64,000 nucleotides of DNA from Pseudomonas fluorescens (GTDB taxonomy: Bacteria; Pseudomonadota; Gammaproteobacteria; Pseudomonadales; Pseudomonadaceae). The translations under genes were made by a program, and so were the position numbers. The stretch spans positions 870,026-934,025 of the forward strand of contig NZ_MOBX01000013.1 in assembly GCF_003732425.1 (NCBI RefSeq), written 5' to 3'. The notes under the pieces were generated by a model. The model had not been told where the DNA came from. It saw only the letters and a list, made by a program, of their open reading frames with translations, and made no database searches. Within the stretch, counting starts at the first letter, position 1; every line of letters starts with the position of its first letter. Below are positions 43,685 to 52,187 of this stretch, piece by piece.

Positions 43685-44185
43685 ATGGCCAACCACAGCT
43701 ACATGAGCATTACCGGAAACCGTCAAGGGCTTATCTCGGCCGGCTGCTCCGATATCGATTCAATCGGCAACAAATGCCAGTTAGGTCACCTCGACGAAAT
43801 CATGGTTCTGGCCTACTCCCACAACATGACTACCGGCAATAACGGCGGCGTCAGCGCCGACCGTGGCAAGCACTTGCCGATCATGATCACCAAGAACATC
43901 GACAAATCCTCACCCCTCCTCTCCGCCGCACTTCACGACCGCGAAGTGCTGGACTGCACCATCTTTTTCTACCGAACCTCCCCCGCTGGCACGCAAGACA
44001 AATACTTCAAAATCCACATAAGCGGCGCAAAAATCGCCCACATCAACCTCCAGGTTCCTCACGCCATCCATTTGAACGACGCTCAGCCACAGGAACTGGT
44101 GTCATTCACTTACCGCGAAATCAGTTGGACCCATATCCAGGCGGGCACAAGCGGCTTCAGCAGTTGGGGAAATAACGATGAATGA
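43685..44185 (+). CDS. hcp: Type VI secretion Hcp-family tube protein
   Basis: The 166-residue protein begins MANHSYMSITGNRQGLISAG and has HLDEIMVLAYSHNMTT, KHLPIMITKNIDKSSPLLS and VSFTYREISWTHI, which are the Hcp1-superfamily landmarks. Hcp hexamers form the inner tube of the type VI secretion apparatus and carry effectors. It is an orphan hcp, with no structural tss gene nearby, and overlaps the next gene by 8 bases, so it is dedicated to that cargo. Confidence 0.92.
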   Translation: MANHSYMSITGNRQGLISAGCSDIDSIGNKCQLGHLDEIMVLAYSHNMTTGNNGGVSADRGKHLPIMITKNIDKSSPLLSAALHDREVLDCTIFFYRTSPAGTQDKYFKIHISGAKIAHINLQVPHAIHLNDAQPQELVSFTYREISWTHIQAGTSGFSSWGNNDE

Positions 44186-44861
44186 GGATTCGTGTGACAT
44201 CAACGACGTCACCCGGGCTGCTTCCGATCTGGTCGCATTCGGGTGCCAGATCGGCGCGACTCAGTTGTATGACAGCTTCAGCCAACTTCGATTTAGCGAG
44301 ATCGTTTCGTCTTATGCGAATGAGGTTATTCGGGCGGTGGATGAAGGTGTTATTAGTGCGAAGCAAGGATTGCAGGAGCTCTGGGAGGAGTATTCAGAAC
44401 TTTCTTCAAAGTCCATGTTTTATTTTCAGAATGGAGTGACTATCGCTGCGGGAAGCATGCAACTTCAGGCTGGCGCCTTAGCGATTGGAGCCACCCGAGG
44501 TAAAGCTGGCGTTACGGGCATCGCCTTAATCGGGCACGGCGTCAACAACATTTTTGAGGGTGTGGGGAACATCTTCAACGGCCCCGATAAACCAAGTGTT
44601 GTCGGGCCTATCAGGATGGGTTATCAGAACGTTTTTGGCATCAAACACGGTAATCTTACCTATTACAGCGTGGATCTCTATCTATCTATTCGAGGCATGA
44701 TACATCTCGTTAGAAAGCCAGACTCGGTGCAACTCTTCAATAGAGACCCTATAAACTACGAACGGGCCCTCAAGCAAATGGGAACACTAACCCTAGCATT
44801 CGAAGCTTTAACCGACAGCTTCACGCTGAACTCAATCAGAGAATCAGGCCTTGAACAGTAG
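44178..44861 (+). CDS. Putative type VI effector, DUF4225 family
   Basis: The 227-residue protein has an N-terminal helical part, a central hydrophobic glycine-rich region (about 88-140, GALAIGATRGKAGVTGIALI) and a C-terminal part HGNLTYYSVDLYLSIRGMIH, then LVRKPDSVQLF. I recognise this as DUF4225, proteins found behind hcp or PAAR genes in pseudomonads. The hydrophobic centre fits a membrane-acting toxin, but no activity is established here. Codon use and base composition turn AT-rich within it. The convergent membrane-protein gene 16 bases on is the likely immunity partner. Confidence 0.78.
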   Translation: MNEDSCDINDVTRAASDLVAFGCQIGATQLYDSFSQLRFSEIVSSYANEVIRAVDEGVISAKQGLQELWEEYSELSSKSMFYFQNGVTIAAGSMQLQAGALAIGATRGKAGVTGIALIGHGVNNIFEGVGNIFNGPDKPSVVGPIRMGYQNVFGIKHGNLTYYSVDLYLSIRGMIHLVRKPDSVQLFNRDPINYERALKQMGTLTLAFEALTDSFTLNSIRESGLEQ

Positions 44862-44877
44862 TCACAAAACCAGCCCG

Positions 44878-45309
44878 TCAACGGCGAGAGCGAAACGAAC
44901 GCTGAAAAAAGCTTAAATAGCAAAACGACCCAAGAAAAGAAACAAACAGAAAAGACGCTACTACCCAGTACGAAACACCATTAAAAAAATCAAATCCCAT
45001 CATAAAAGGAACAAAAGCAATGGCCAATATTCCAGATAAAAAGACTATTTCAATTAACACCCACCGTAAATTATAGTGCTTTTCTTCAATCACTTTTCCA
45101 TCGAATATATTGCGAAGCGATGGAACAGAAAAAATAAAACCATGCAAAGCAAATAGAGCAAAAACAACAAAAAACACTACCCAAACCAGATCTCCCTCAA
45201 GCTTTATAAACTGACCAATACAGTTTAAGACCATCACACTCCAAAATAGTGAAGAAGCAAGAACTAGACAATAAACACGAGATAAACACCGAAGATCATT
45301 TAATTGCAC
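44878..45309 (-). CDS. Four-helix membrane protein, putative immunity protein 1
   Basis: The 143-residue AT-rich gene encodes four membrane helices (about 12-32, 42-62, 82-100, 106-128) and a basic C-terminus. The GTG at 45309 is chosen because AGGGAG lies 6 bases ahead; the frame extends to 45348 without a better site. It faces the effector gene tail to tail. An integral membrane protein beside a hydrophobic effector fits inner-membrane immunity. No family recognised, and the opposite orientation is unusual for such pairs. Confidence 0.68.
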   Translation of the reverse strand: MQLNDLRCLSRVYCLVLASSLFWSVMVLNCIGQFIKLEGDLVWVVFFVVFALFALHGFIFSVPSLRNIFDGKVIEEKHYNLRWVLIEIVFLSGILAIAFVPFMMGFDFFNGVSYWVVASFLFVSFLGSFCYLSFFQRSFRSRR

Positions 45310-45569
45310 AGCCCGCTCCCTCACATAGCTATAACACCCAAAAATCAAGCTCTACGGACAATCAAAAACGGCTTACGATCAACCACCACGAATGTAAACA
45401 TGCCCGAAGAGCCATAACATCCTTAACCTCGCCTCATCACGCACCCATTCAGAAACTTCCTACAAATCAAAACCCTGCACCCTACAAACATTTCATCCAC
45501 GCAAAAAAATACGAAACCCAGTAAAAGGTGTCGGATTTATTCACAACGCGCGCCTAATTTAAACAGCGA

Positions 45570-45641
45570 TCAGAAGTTAGCCGGCGTATTCGCACTAATA
45601 ATCTCAGCCTCATCCGCCCCGATATTCCGGAACTTATGCGG
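45570..45641 (-). pseudogene. Duplicated 3' end of puuR
   Basis: This minus-strand stretch encodes HKFRNIGADEAEIISANTPA, then NF and a TGA, identical in protein to the C-terminus of the intact regulator at 46443. Similarity continues beyond the stop as far as 45391 (matching 46259 onward). The upstream part of the gene is missing: the frame changes abruptly to a different sequence at 45642. Confidence 0.88.
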
Positions 45642-45642
45642 A

Positions 45643-45783
45643 ATGGGGAAAGTATCGCTCGCTTTTGAGGCCTTGATTGACGGCATCACTATTAGAAACA
45701 TTGACAACGAAGCCACACAACAAACCAAAAACAAAAATCACCGCCCACCTTTAAATTCTTTCCCGGACATAAAATATCCGTAA
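45643..45783 (+). pseudogene. Relic of a DUF4225 effector C-terminus
   Basis: The 47-codon frame starts MGKVSLAFEALIDGITIRNI, which aligns without gaps to MGTLTLAFEALTDSFTLNSI at the end of the effector at 44178 (about half identical, with the LAFEAL core exact). It begins at the junction with the duplicated puuR tail, so only the end of a second effector gene remains. It overlaps the 3' end of the second membrane-protein gene. Confidence 0.72.
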
Positions 45784-46163
45784 AAAGCGAAGAACACCGA
45801 AAAACTCAGCAACCTATACAGTACTTCTGACAAGCTCCAAGTATCGCTAATAAAGTAATAAGCGACCTCTTCAAATATAAGTGCGCAACTGCCAGCGATG
45901 AAATGCCTTACCCAGGCAGGATAGCGTCTAGACCCGGCATACCGACCTCGCAACTCAGCTACCTGATCGGGAAAGCAGTAGAAGAAACTTACATACAGAT
46001 AAACCAGAAGCATGAAGCCCTCAGTAAATTCCCTGACCAGTCCTTCCAGCGGTAAAATCTGACTCAAAAAATTTATTAGAACCAACGTAAAAATAAAACC
46101 AAATGCGACAGTTAAAAAGAACAGAAGGACAACCTGACACAGAAATCGAATACTCAACTTCAC
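45738..46163 (-). CDS. Membrane protein, putative orphan immunity protein 2
   Basis: The 141-residue protein has membrane helices at about 8-32, 48-63, 84-104 and 112-132, and a GTG start. It is unlike immunity protein 1 in sequence but has the same size, topology, strand and position: behind a DUF4225 C-terminus and in front of a puuR tail. I infer it is the immunity gene of an effector that has been lost except for its tail. Confidence 0.65.
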   Translation of the reverse strand: MKLSIRFLCQVVLLFFLTVAFGFIFTLVLINFLSQILPLEGLVREFTEGFMLLVYLYVSFFYCFPDQVAELRGRYAGSRRYPAWVRHFIAGSCALIFEEVAYYFISDTWSLSEVLYRLLSFSVFFAFYGYFMSGKEFKGGR

Positions 46164-46372
46164 GACGCCACCCGCATCAAACCATTAAAACAACTAATTG
46201 AGTTCAAAAAAAACAAAGCCCTGATCAACCAAGAAAGAAGCGCACAAATATCAAAATCAATGTAAACATGCCCAAAAAGTCATAACGTCATAAACCTTGC
46301 ATCATCACGCATCAATTCAGAGTTTCCCTACAAATGAAAACCATCAAACCTACAAACCTTTCCTCGACTCAA

Positions 46373-46408
46373 AAAAAACCCGACGTCCTTCAACAAGGCG
46401 TCGGATTT
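46373..46408 (-). terminator. Rho-independent terminator of puuR
   Basis: On the minus strand CCGACGCC and GGACGTCGG form a stem followed by a run of eight T, 35 bases after the puuR stop. In the duplicated copy near 45510 the stem has decayed. Confidence 0.8.
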
Positions 46409-46442
46409 ACTTACAGCGTATGGTTTTTACCTAAAGCATCAA

Positions 46443-46991
46443 TCAGAAGTTAGCCGGCGTATTCGCACTAATAATCTCAGCCTCATCTGCCCCAATATTG
46501 CGGAACTTATGCGGCAGCGTGGTAGGAAAGTAATACCCATCCCCCGCATTCAAAACACTCACCGAGCCATCCACGGTCAACTCAACAGTTCCCCGCGTCA
46601 CCAACCCACACTCCTCACCTTCCGAGTGAACAATCGGCTCTTCCCCGGAGCTCGCGCCCGGTGCGTATTGCTCGCGCAGCAAGCGCATCTGGCGGCTTGG
46701 GACGGAGGCGCCGATCAGCAGCAGGCGCAGGCCGTGGCGGCCGAGGTCGGGTTGTTCGTTGGCGCGGAACACGTATTGGTGTTCGCGCGGCGGTTGGTCG
46801 AAGGTGAAGAAGTCGGCCAGGGACATCGGGATGCCTTCGAGCAGCTTTTTCAGGGAGCTGACGGAGGGGCTGACGCGATTCTGTTCGATCAGGGAGATGG
46901 TGGCATTGGTCACGCCGCTACGCCGGGCCAGCTCGCGCTGGGAGAGTTTGTAGCTTTCGCGTACTAGTTTGAGTCGAGAACCCGTATCCAT
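46443..46991 (-). CDS. puuR: PuuR/PauR-like XRE-cupin repressor of polyamine catabolism
   Basis: The 182-residue regulator has an N-terminal helix-turn-helix (LKLVRESYKLSQRELARRSG, NATISLIEQN) and a cupin sensor (SEGEECGLVTRGTVELTVDG, GDGYYFPTTLPHKFRN). This is the architecture of PuuR of E. coli and PauR of P. aeruginosa, which are released by putrescine. It stands at the edge of a puu/spu cluster, which supports the name. The ATG at 46991 opens the helix-turn-helix protein; upstream in-frame codons are not family-like. Confidence 0.88.
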   Translation of the reverse strand: MDTGSRLKLVRESYKLSQRELARRSGVTNATISLIEQNRVSPSVSSLKKLLEGIPMSLADFFTFDQPPREHQYVFRANEQPDLGRHGLRLLLIGASVPSRQMRLLREQYAPGASSGEEPIVHSEGEECGLVTRGTVELTVDGSVSVLNAGDGYYFPTTLPHKFRNIGADEAEIISANTPANF

Positions 46992-47179
46992 GACAGCCTT
47001 ATGTGAGTAGTACTTAAGGGTAATGGGGGTGGGTGGCGGGTGCCGCGCCGGGGCGCGGATCACGTTGCTCCCGTGTCCCGGAACCGTGAAAGGCGGCTAT
47101 TAAATCACGTTTGCCGGTGTTGCTCAGCAGGTTCGATGGACGGTGAGGTAAAAGTCCTTCTTGCCTTGGTAATGCAGGC

Positions 47180-47275
47180 ACTGTGGGAGCGAGCCTGCTC
47201 GCGAAAGCGGTGTGTCAGACGACGGGGATGGTGGCTGACATGGCCTCCTCGCGAGCAGGCTCGCTCCCACAGTTG
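47180..47275. repeat. REP pair (BIME), GAGCGAGCCTGCTCGCGA family
   Basis: Intact pair between puuR and puuB. A second, degenerate pair follows at about 47320-47416 (CTGGCAAGCCAGACTCCCAC and CATCGCGAGCAGGCGAAGGC). The 490-base gap holds nothing else recognised. Confidence 0.88.
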
Positions 47276-47481
47276 GATCTCTTTTTTGTCAGTTGACTTA
47301 GTGGCGGTTGTCAGGCCGTCATCGCTGGCAAGCCAGACTCCCACAGGGTTCCAGGTGTTTCTGTGGGAGGGAGGATGACTGGGCTGGCCTCATCGCGAGC
47401 AGGCGAAGGCCTACAGTTGGAGCTTCGGTGTGTCAGGTAAAAAACCGGCGGGGTCTTGGGGGCCGCCGCCGGGGAGGTAAC

Positions 47482-48765
47482 TTAGATGCCGAAGCGGTCG
47501 CGCAGCGAGTAGTAGACGGCGCCAAGGGCGGTTAGCGGCGCCGAGAAGGTGCGGCCGCCTAGCATTGGCATGTGCGGCAAGGACGCGAAGGCGTCGAAAC
47601 GCTCGGCATCGCCACGGATCATTTCCGAGATCAATTTGCCGGCCAGGTGCGAGCAGGTAACGCCGTGGCCGCTGTAGCCTTGCATGTAGTAGGCGTTTTT
47701 CTCGATGCGGCCGAATTGCGGCATGCGTGACATGGTCAGCAGGAAGTTGCCGGTCCAGCGGTAGTCGATCTTGACGTCTTTGAGCTGCGGGAAGGTCTTG
47801 AGGATCTTCGGGCGGATCAGTTGTTCGATGTCGTCCGGTTCACGCGCGCCGTAGACCACGCCGCCGCCGTAGAGCAGACGGTTGTCGGCAGTCAGGCGGT
47901 AGTAATCCAGCAGGTAATTGCAGTCTTCGACGCAGTAATTATTGGTGATCAGGCTGCGCGCCTGCTTCTCGGTCAACGGTTCGGTGACGACGATCTGCGA
48001 GCCGCATGGCATGCTCTTCGCGGTCACGCGATTGTCCAGACCTTGCGGCAGGTAGGCGTTGCCGGCGATCAACAAGTACTTGGCGCGAACCTGGCCTTTG
48101 GCGGTGCGCACGACGTTCGGCTCGCCGTATTTGATTTCCACGGCAGCTGACTGCTCGTAGATCTTGCCGCCCAGACGCGTTATCGCAGCTGCTTCACCCA
48201 GCGCCAGGTTCAGCGGATGAACGTGACCGCCCTGCATGTCGAGCAGACCACCGACGTAAGCGTCGGAGCCGACTTCGCGACGAATGTCGGCTGCGTCGAG
48301 CATCTTCAGATTGCGGTTGCCGTAACGCTCCCAGCTGCGTTTTTGCTCAGCCAGACCGTTGAGTTGTTTCTTGTTCATCGCTGCGAAGATGCCGCCCGGG
48401 CGGTAGTCGCATTTGATGTCGTAATCCTTGATGCGCGAACGGATGATGTCGGCGCCTTCGAAGATCATGCTGCCGAGGATTTCTGCGGTCTTGTCGCCGT
48501 AGCGTTCTTCGATCACATCGACGTCGCGGCTGTAGGAGTTGACCAGTTGACCGCCGTTGCGACCGCTGGCGCCGTAGCCGACTTTGGCCGCTTCGAGCAC
48601 CGCCACTTTGTAGCCGGCTTCAGTCAGGAACAGCGCCGAGGACAGGCCGGTGTAGCCGGCGCCAATGATGCAGACGTCGCACTCGACCGATTCTTCCAGA
48701 ACCGGAAAGTCGATGACTTCGTTGCGGGTGGCGGCGTAGTAGCTGTTTACGTGTTGCTGTTTCAT
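47482..48765 (-). CDS. puuB: Gamma-glutamylputrescine oxidase
   Basis: The 427-residue FAD enzyme has VCIIGAGYTGLSSALFLTEA near residue 33 and GYGASGRNGGQLVN, with YMQGYSGHGVTCSH toward the end. It would oxidise gamma-glutamylputrescine to the aldehyde with release of ammonia and peroxide. It belongs to the minus-strand run puuA, aldehyde dehydrogenase, puuB. TCGGAGAACAATAAA precedes the ATG. The first FAD oxidase at 31611 is a paralogue. Confidence 0.9.
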   Translation of the reverse strand: MKQQHVNSYYAATRNEVIDFPVLEESVECDVCIIGAGYTGLSSALFLTEAGYKVAVLEAAKVGYGASGRNGGQLVNSYSRDVDVIEERYGDKTAEILGSMIFEGADIIRSRIKDYDIKCDYRPGGIFAAMNKKQLNGLAEQKRSWERYGNRNLKMLDAADIRREVGSDAYVGGLLDMQGGHVHPLNLALGEAAAITRLGGKIYEQSAAVEIKYGEPNVVRTAKGQVRAKYLLIAGNAYLPQGLDNRVTAKSMPCGSQIVVTEPLTEKQARSLITNNYCVEDCNYLLDYYRLTADNRLLYGGGVVYGAREPDDIEQLIRPKILKTFPQLKDVKIDYRWTGNFLLTMSRMPQFGRIEKNAYYMQGYSGHGVTCSHLAGKLISEMIRGDAERFDAFASLPHMPMLGGRTFSAPLTALGAVYYSLRDRFGI

Positions 48766-48816
48766 TTTATTGTTCTCCGAGGGTCGCCCATTGAAGGCGA
48801 CCACCGCTGTAGAAAA

Positions 48817-50307
48817 TCAGAGCTTGATCCAGGTCGCTTTCAGCTCGGTGTACTTGTCGAACGCGTGCAGCGATTTGTCGCGACCGTTGCCCGACTGTTT
48901 GAATCCACCGAACGGTGCGGTCATGTCGCCGCCGTCGTACTGGTTGACCCAGACGCTGCCGGCACGCAGACCACGGGCGAAGGTGTGCGCTTTGCTGAGG
49001 TTGCTGGTCCAGACGCCGGCGGCGAGGCCGAAGATGCTGTCGTTGGCGATCTGCAGCGCTTCTTCAGCGGTGTCGAAGGTGATCAGCGACAGCACCGGGC
49101 CGAAGATTTCTTCCCTGGCGATGGTCATGGCGTTGGTCACGCCGTCGAAGATCGCTGGTTGCACATAGAGGCCACCGGTTTCTTCGAGGGTGCGTTGGCC
49201 GCCGGCAATCAGCTCGGCGCCCTGCTCACGACCGATGCTGATATAGCGCAGCACGTTGTCGAGTTGACGCTGATCGACCACGGCACCGACCGTGGTAGCC
49301 GGATCCAGTGCGTGACCCGGTTTCCACGCCTGCAGTGCTTCCACCAGCAGCGGAATGAACTGCTCGCGAATCGAGCGCTCGACCAGCAGACGCGAACCGG
49401 CGGTGCAGACTTCACCCTGATTGAAGGCAATAGCGCCGGCCGCTGCTTGTGCTGCCGCGCGCAAATCCGGTGCGTCGGCAAACACCACGTTCGGGCTCTT
49501 GCCCCCGGCTTCGAGCCAGACGCGTTTCATGTTGCTTTGGCCGGCGTAAATCATCAGCTGTTTGGCAATCGCCGTGGAGCCGGTGAAGGCCAGCACGTCG
49601 ACGTCCATGTGCAACGCCAGCGCCTTGCCGACGGTGTGGCCGAAGCCCGGCAGGACGTTGAACACGCCTTTCGGAATACCGGCATCCAGCGCCAGTTGCG
49701 CAATACGGATCGCCGTCAGTGGCGACTTTTCCGACGGTTTAAGGATGAACGAGTTGCCCGCCGCCAGTGCTGGAGCGAATTTCCAGCTGGCCATGATCAG
49801 CGGGAAATTCCACGGCACGATCGCCGCGACCACGCCGGATGGCTCGCGAGTCACGAGGCCGAGTTGATCGTGCGGCGTGGCGGCAACTTCGTCGTAGATC
49901 TTGTCGATCGCTTCGGCGCTCCAGCGGATCGCGTTGGCGGTCGCCGGGATGTCGATGCTCATCGAATCGCTGATCGGTTTACCCATGTCGAGGGTTTCCA
50001 GCAGCGCCAGTTCTTCCTGGTGTTGCAGGATCAGATCGGCGAAGCGGATCAGGATACGCTTGCGCTCGGCGGGGGCTTTTTTCGCCCAGATGCCGGATTC
50101 GAAAGACTGGCGCGCGACTTCAACGGCGAGGTTGGCGTCGGCTTCATCGGTGCTGGCCACGGAGGCGAGGAAACGGCCGTCGACGGGGCTCAGGCATTCG
50201 AACGTATCGCCACTGATGGCCGGGCGGTATTCACCGTTGATGAACGCGCGGGCTTCGATGGTCAGGGACTGGAAGCGTTGTTCCCAGTCGTTGCGGGTCG
50301 TTGTCAT
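48817..50307 (-). CDS. puuC: Aldehyde dehydrogenase, PuuC/KauB-like
   Basis: The 496-residue NAD(P)-dependent enzyme has VPWNFPLIMASWKFAPALAA, GSTAIAKQ, LEAGGKSPNVVF (general-base Glu) and FNQGEVCTAGSRLLVE (catalytic Cys). EEIFGPVLSLITF is the last conserved block. In this context it oxidises the gamma-glutamyl-aminobutyraldehyde made by PuuB, although such enzymes accept several amino-aldehydes. Only 51 bases separate it from puuB. Confidence 0.9.
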   Translation of the reverse strand: MTTTRNDWEQRFQSLTIEARAFINGEYRPAISGDTFECLSPVDGRFLASVASTDEADANLAVEVARQSFESGIWAKKAPAERKRILIRFADLILQHQEELALLETLDMGKPISDSMSIDIPATANAIRWSAEAIDKIYDEVAATPHDQLGLVTREPSGVVAAIVPWNFPLIMASWKFAPALAAGNSFILKPSEKSPLTAIRIAQLALDAGIPKGVFNVLPGFGHTVGKALALHMDVDVLAFTGSTAIAKQLMIYAGQSNMKRVWLEAGGKSPNVVFADAPDLRAAAQAAAGAIAFNQGEVCTAGSRLLVERSIREQFIPLLVEALQAWKPGHALDPATTVGAVVDQRQLDNVLRYISIGREQGAELIAGGQRTLEETGGLYVQPAIFDGVTNAMTIAREEIFGPVLSLITFDTAEEALQIANDSIFGLAAGVWTSNLSKAHTFARGLRAGSVWVNQYDGGDMTAPFGGFKQSGNGRDKSLHAFDKYTELKATWIKL

Positions 50308-50382
50308 TGTTGTGGCTCGACAAGGGGGAATTGGGAGTGGCGGGCGATCGCCCACTAATCAAAATTTGGTAACCCGATCCCC

Positions 50383-50482
50383 TGTAGGAGCTGCCGAAGG
50401 CTCGGGCCGCGATCGGACGATCTTTTGACTTTGTTTTTCAAGATCAAGATCAAAAGATCGCAGCCTTCGGCAGCTCCTACAG
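50383..50482. repeat. GGAGCTGCCGAAGGCTGCGA inverted repeat with a small insertion
   Basis: The left arm is broken by about 14 extra bases (CGGGCCGCGATCGGA region) relative to the other copies; the right arm is intact. It lies between puuA and the aldehyde dehydrogenase gene. Confidence 0.85.
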
Positions 50483-50528
50483 GGTAAAGGTGGCGGATCA
50501 GTCACCGCAGGTGTCGCACAGCAGGTCT

Positions 50529-51905
50529 TTAGACCGTATGCAGATACCAGTTGTACTCAAGGTCAGAGATCGAGTTCTCGAACTCGGCCAGCTCGCTTTC
50601 CTTGCACGCGACAAACACGTCGATGTACATCGGGTCGATGTAGCGGGCCATGACTTCGCTGTCGTCCAGCTCGCGCAGTGCGTCGCGCAGGTTGTTCGGC
50701 AGGCTCTGTTCGTTCTGCTCGTAGCTGTTGCCTTCCACCGGGGCGCCCGGTTCGATCTGATGGGTCAGACCGTGGTGAATACCGGCCAGCACCGAAGCCA
50801 TCAGCAGGTACGGGTTGGCGTCGGCACCGGCGACGCGATGCTCGATACGTACGGCGTCGGCCGAACCGGTTGGCACACGGACCGCAACGGTGCGGTTGTC
50901 GATGCCCCAGCTCGGCGAGTTCGGTACGTAGAACTGCGCGCCGAAGCGGCGGTACGAGTTGACGTTCGGGCAGAGGAAGGCCATTTGCGCAGGCAGGGTC
51001 TCCAGCACACCGCCGATCGCGTGTCGCAGCGCGGCGTTCTGCTCGGGATCCTCGCTGGCGAAGATGTTGTTGCCCTCTTTGTCCAGGATCGAAATGTGCA
51101 CGTGCAGACCGTTGCCCGCCTGACCCGGATACGGCTTGGCCATGAAGGTGGTGTCCATCTCGTGGTCATAGGCGATGTTCTTCACCAGACGCTTGAGCAG
51201 GACCGCGTAGTCGCACGCCTTGATTGGGTCGGAGACGTGATGCAGGTTGACTTCGAACTGCGCCGGGGCGCTTTCCTTGACGATGGCGTCAGCCGGGATG
51301 CCCTGCTCTTTCGCGCCTTCGAGGATGTCTTGCAGGCAATCGACGTACTCGTCGAGGTCATCGATCAGGTACACCTGAGTCGACACCGGACGCTTGCCGG
51401 ACACCGGCGAACGTGGCGACTGCGGACGGCCGTTCACGTTGTCTTGATCGATCAGATAGAACTCGAGTTCAAACGCCGCGCAGATGGTCAGACCCATCTC
51501 GTCGAATTTGCGTACGACGTTAGCCAGCACTTCACGCGGGTCAGCGAAGAACGGCTGGCCTTCCAGTTCGTGCATGGTCATCAAGAGTTGTGCGGTTGGG
51601 CGCTTCTGCCACGGCTCGATGCTCAGGGTGCCAGGGATCGGGTAGCAGATGCGGTCAGCGTCGCCGATGTCCAGACCCAGGCCGGTGCTTTCCACCGTGG
51701 AACCATTGATGTCGAGGGCGAAAAGCGAGGCCGGCAGATTGATGCCTTTCTCGTAAACCTTATGAAGACTGGTGCGTTCGATGCGCTTGCCGCGCACCAC
51801 ACCGTTCATATCCGCAATCAGAAGGTCGACGTACAAAACCTCAGGATATTTCTTAAGGAATGCGTTTGCTTCGTTGAGTTGAACGGTACGCAGAGGGACC
51901 GACAT
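50529..51905 (-). CDS. puuA: Gamma-glutamylputrescine synthetase
   Basis: The 458-residue glutamine-synthetase-fold enzyme ligates glutamate to putrescine with ATP. Landmarks are IADMNGVVRGKRIERTS, FELEFYLIDQDN, GLHVHISILDK, GIDNRTVAVRVPTG and RVAGADANPYL. An AGGTG ribosome site precedes the ATG. It is the first gene of the minus-strand operon and divergent from puuD over 282 bases. It resembles the GS-like gene at 30090 but is clearly the cluster's own copy. Confidence 0.92.
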   Translation of the reverse strand: MSVPLRTVQLNEANAFLKKYPEVLYVDLLIADMNGVVRGKRIERTSLHKVYEKGINLPASLFALDINGSTVESTGLGLDIGDADRICYPIPGTLSIEPWQKRPTAQLLMTMHELEGQPFFADPREVLANVVRKFDEMGLTICAAFELEFYLIDQDNVNGRPQSPRSPVSGKRPVSTQVYLIDDLDEYVDCLQDILEGAKEQGIPADAIVKESAPAQFEVNLHHVSDPIKACDYAVLLKRLVKNIAYDHEMDTTFMAKPYPGQAGNGLHVHISILDKEGNNIFASEDPEQNAALRHAIGGVLETLPAQMAFLCPNVNSYRRFGAQFYVPNSPSWGIDNRTVAVRVPTGSADAVRIEHRVAGADANPYLLMASVLAGIHHGLTHQIEPGAPVEGNSYEQNEQSLPNNLRDALRELDDSEVMARYIDPMYIDVFVACKESELAEFENSISDLEYNWYLHTV

Positions 51906-51922
51906 GATGCACCTATTTAGCT

Positions 51923-52125
51923 GTTAATTATTATGTTCACTGCCCTTTCACGCAGCCAGTCAACCCGAACGGCAAAGTGAAGTCAATAGCGAACAGATGG
52001 CCGCTCAGGGTTTATTTTTCGGGCTTTTTTTAACATCTATGTGCCAATACAGGCGTGACAACCCCGAGAATCATGAAGAAATGATGAACGGCGTTTAGAA
52101 TTTTTTACATGGCAGTTGTTAATTA
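51923..52125. promoter_or_regulatory. Divergent puuA/puuD promoter region with repeated GTTAATTA
   Basis: GTTAATTA occurs at 51923-51930 and again at 52118-52125, each close to one of the two divergent genes, in an otherwise AT-rich spacer (51906-52187). The paired sites would suit the PuuR-like repressor, but no consensus for it is assumed. Confidence 0.4.
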
Positions 52126-52187
52126 AAATCAACGAGGCTAAGCTCCGGAAAAGCTCGTTCAAGTGTCAAACTTCGAGGTGAATAAAA

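Noticed and set aside
45249..45524. 91-codon plus-strand frame as an alternative co-directional immunity gene
   Set aside because: It is Lys/Asn/His-rich without membrane helices, overlaps the 5' end of the better-supported minus-strand gene and extends into the decayed puuR flank.
48217..50358. 713-codon frame opposite puuB and the aldehyde dehydrogenase gene
   Set aside because: It crosses two genes with clear catalytic motifs on the other strand and has no recognisable domain.
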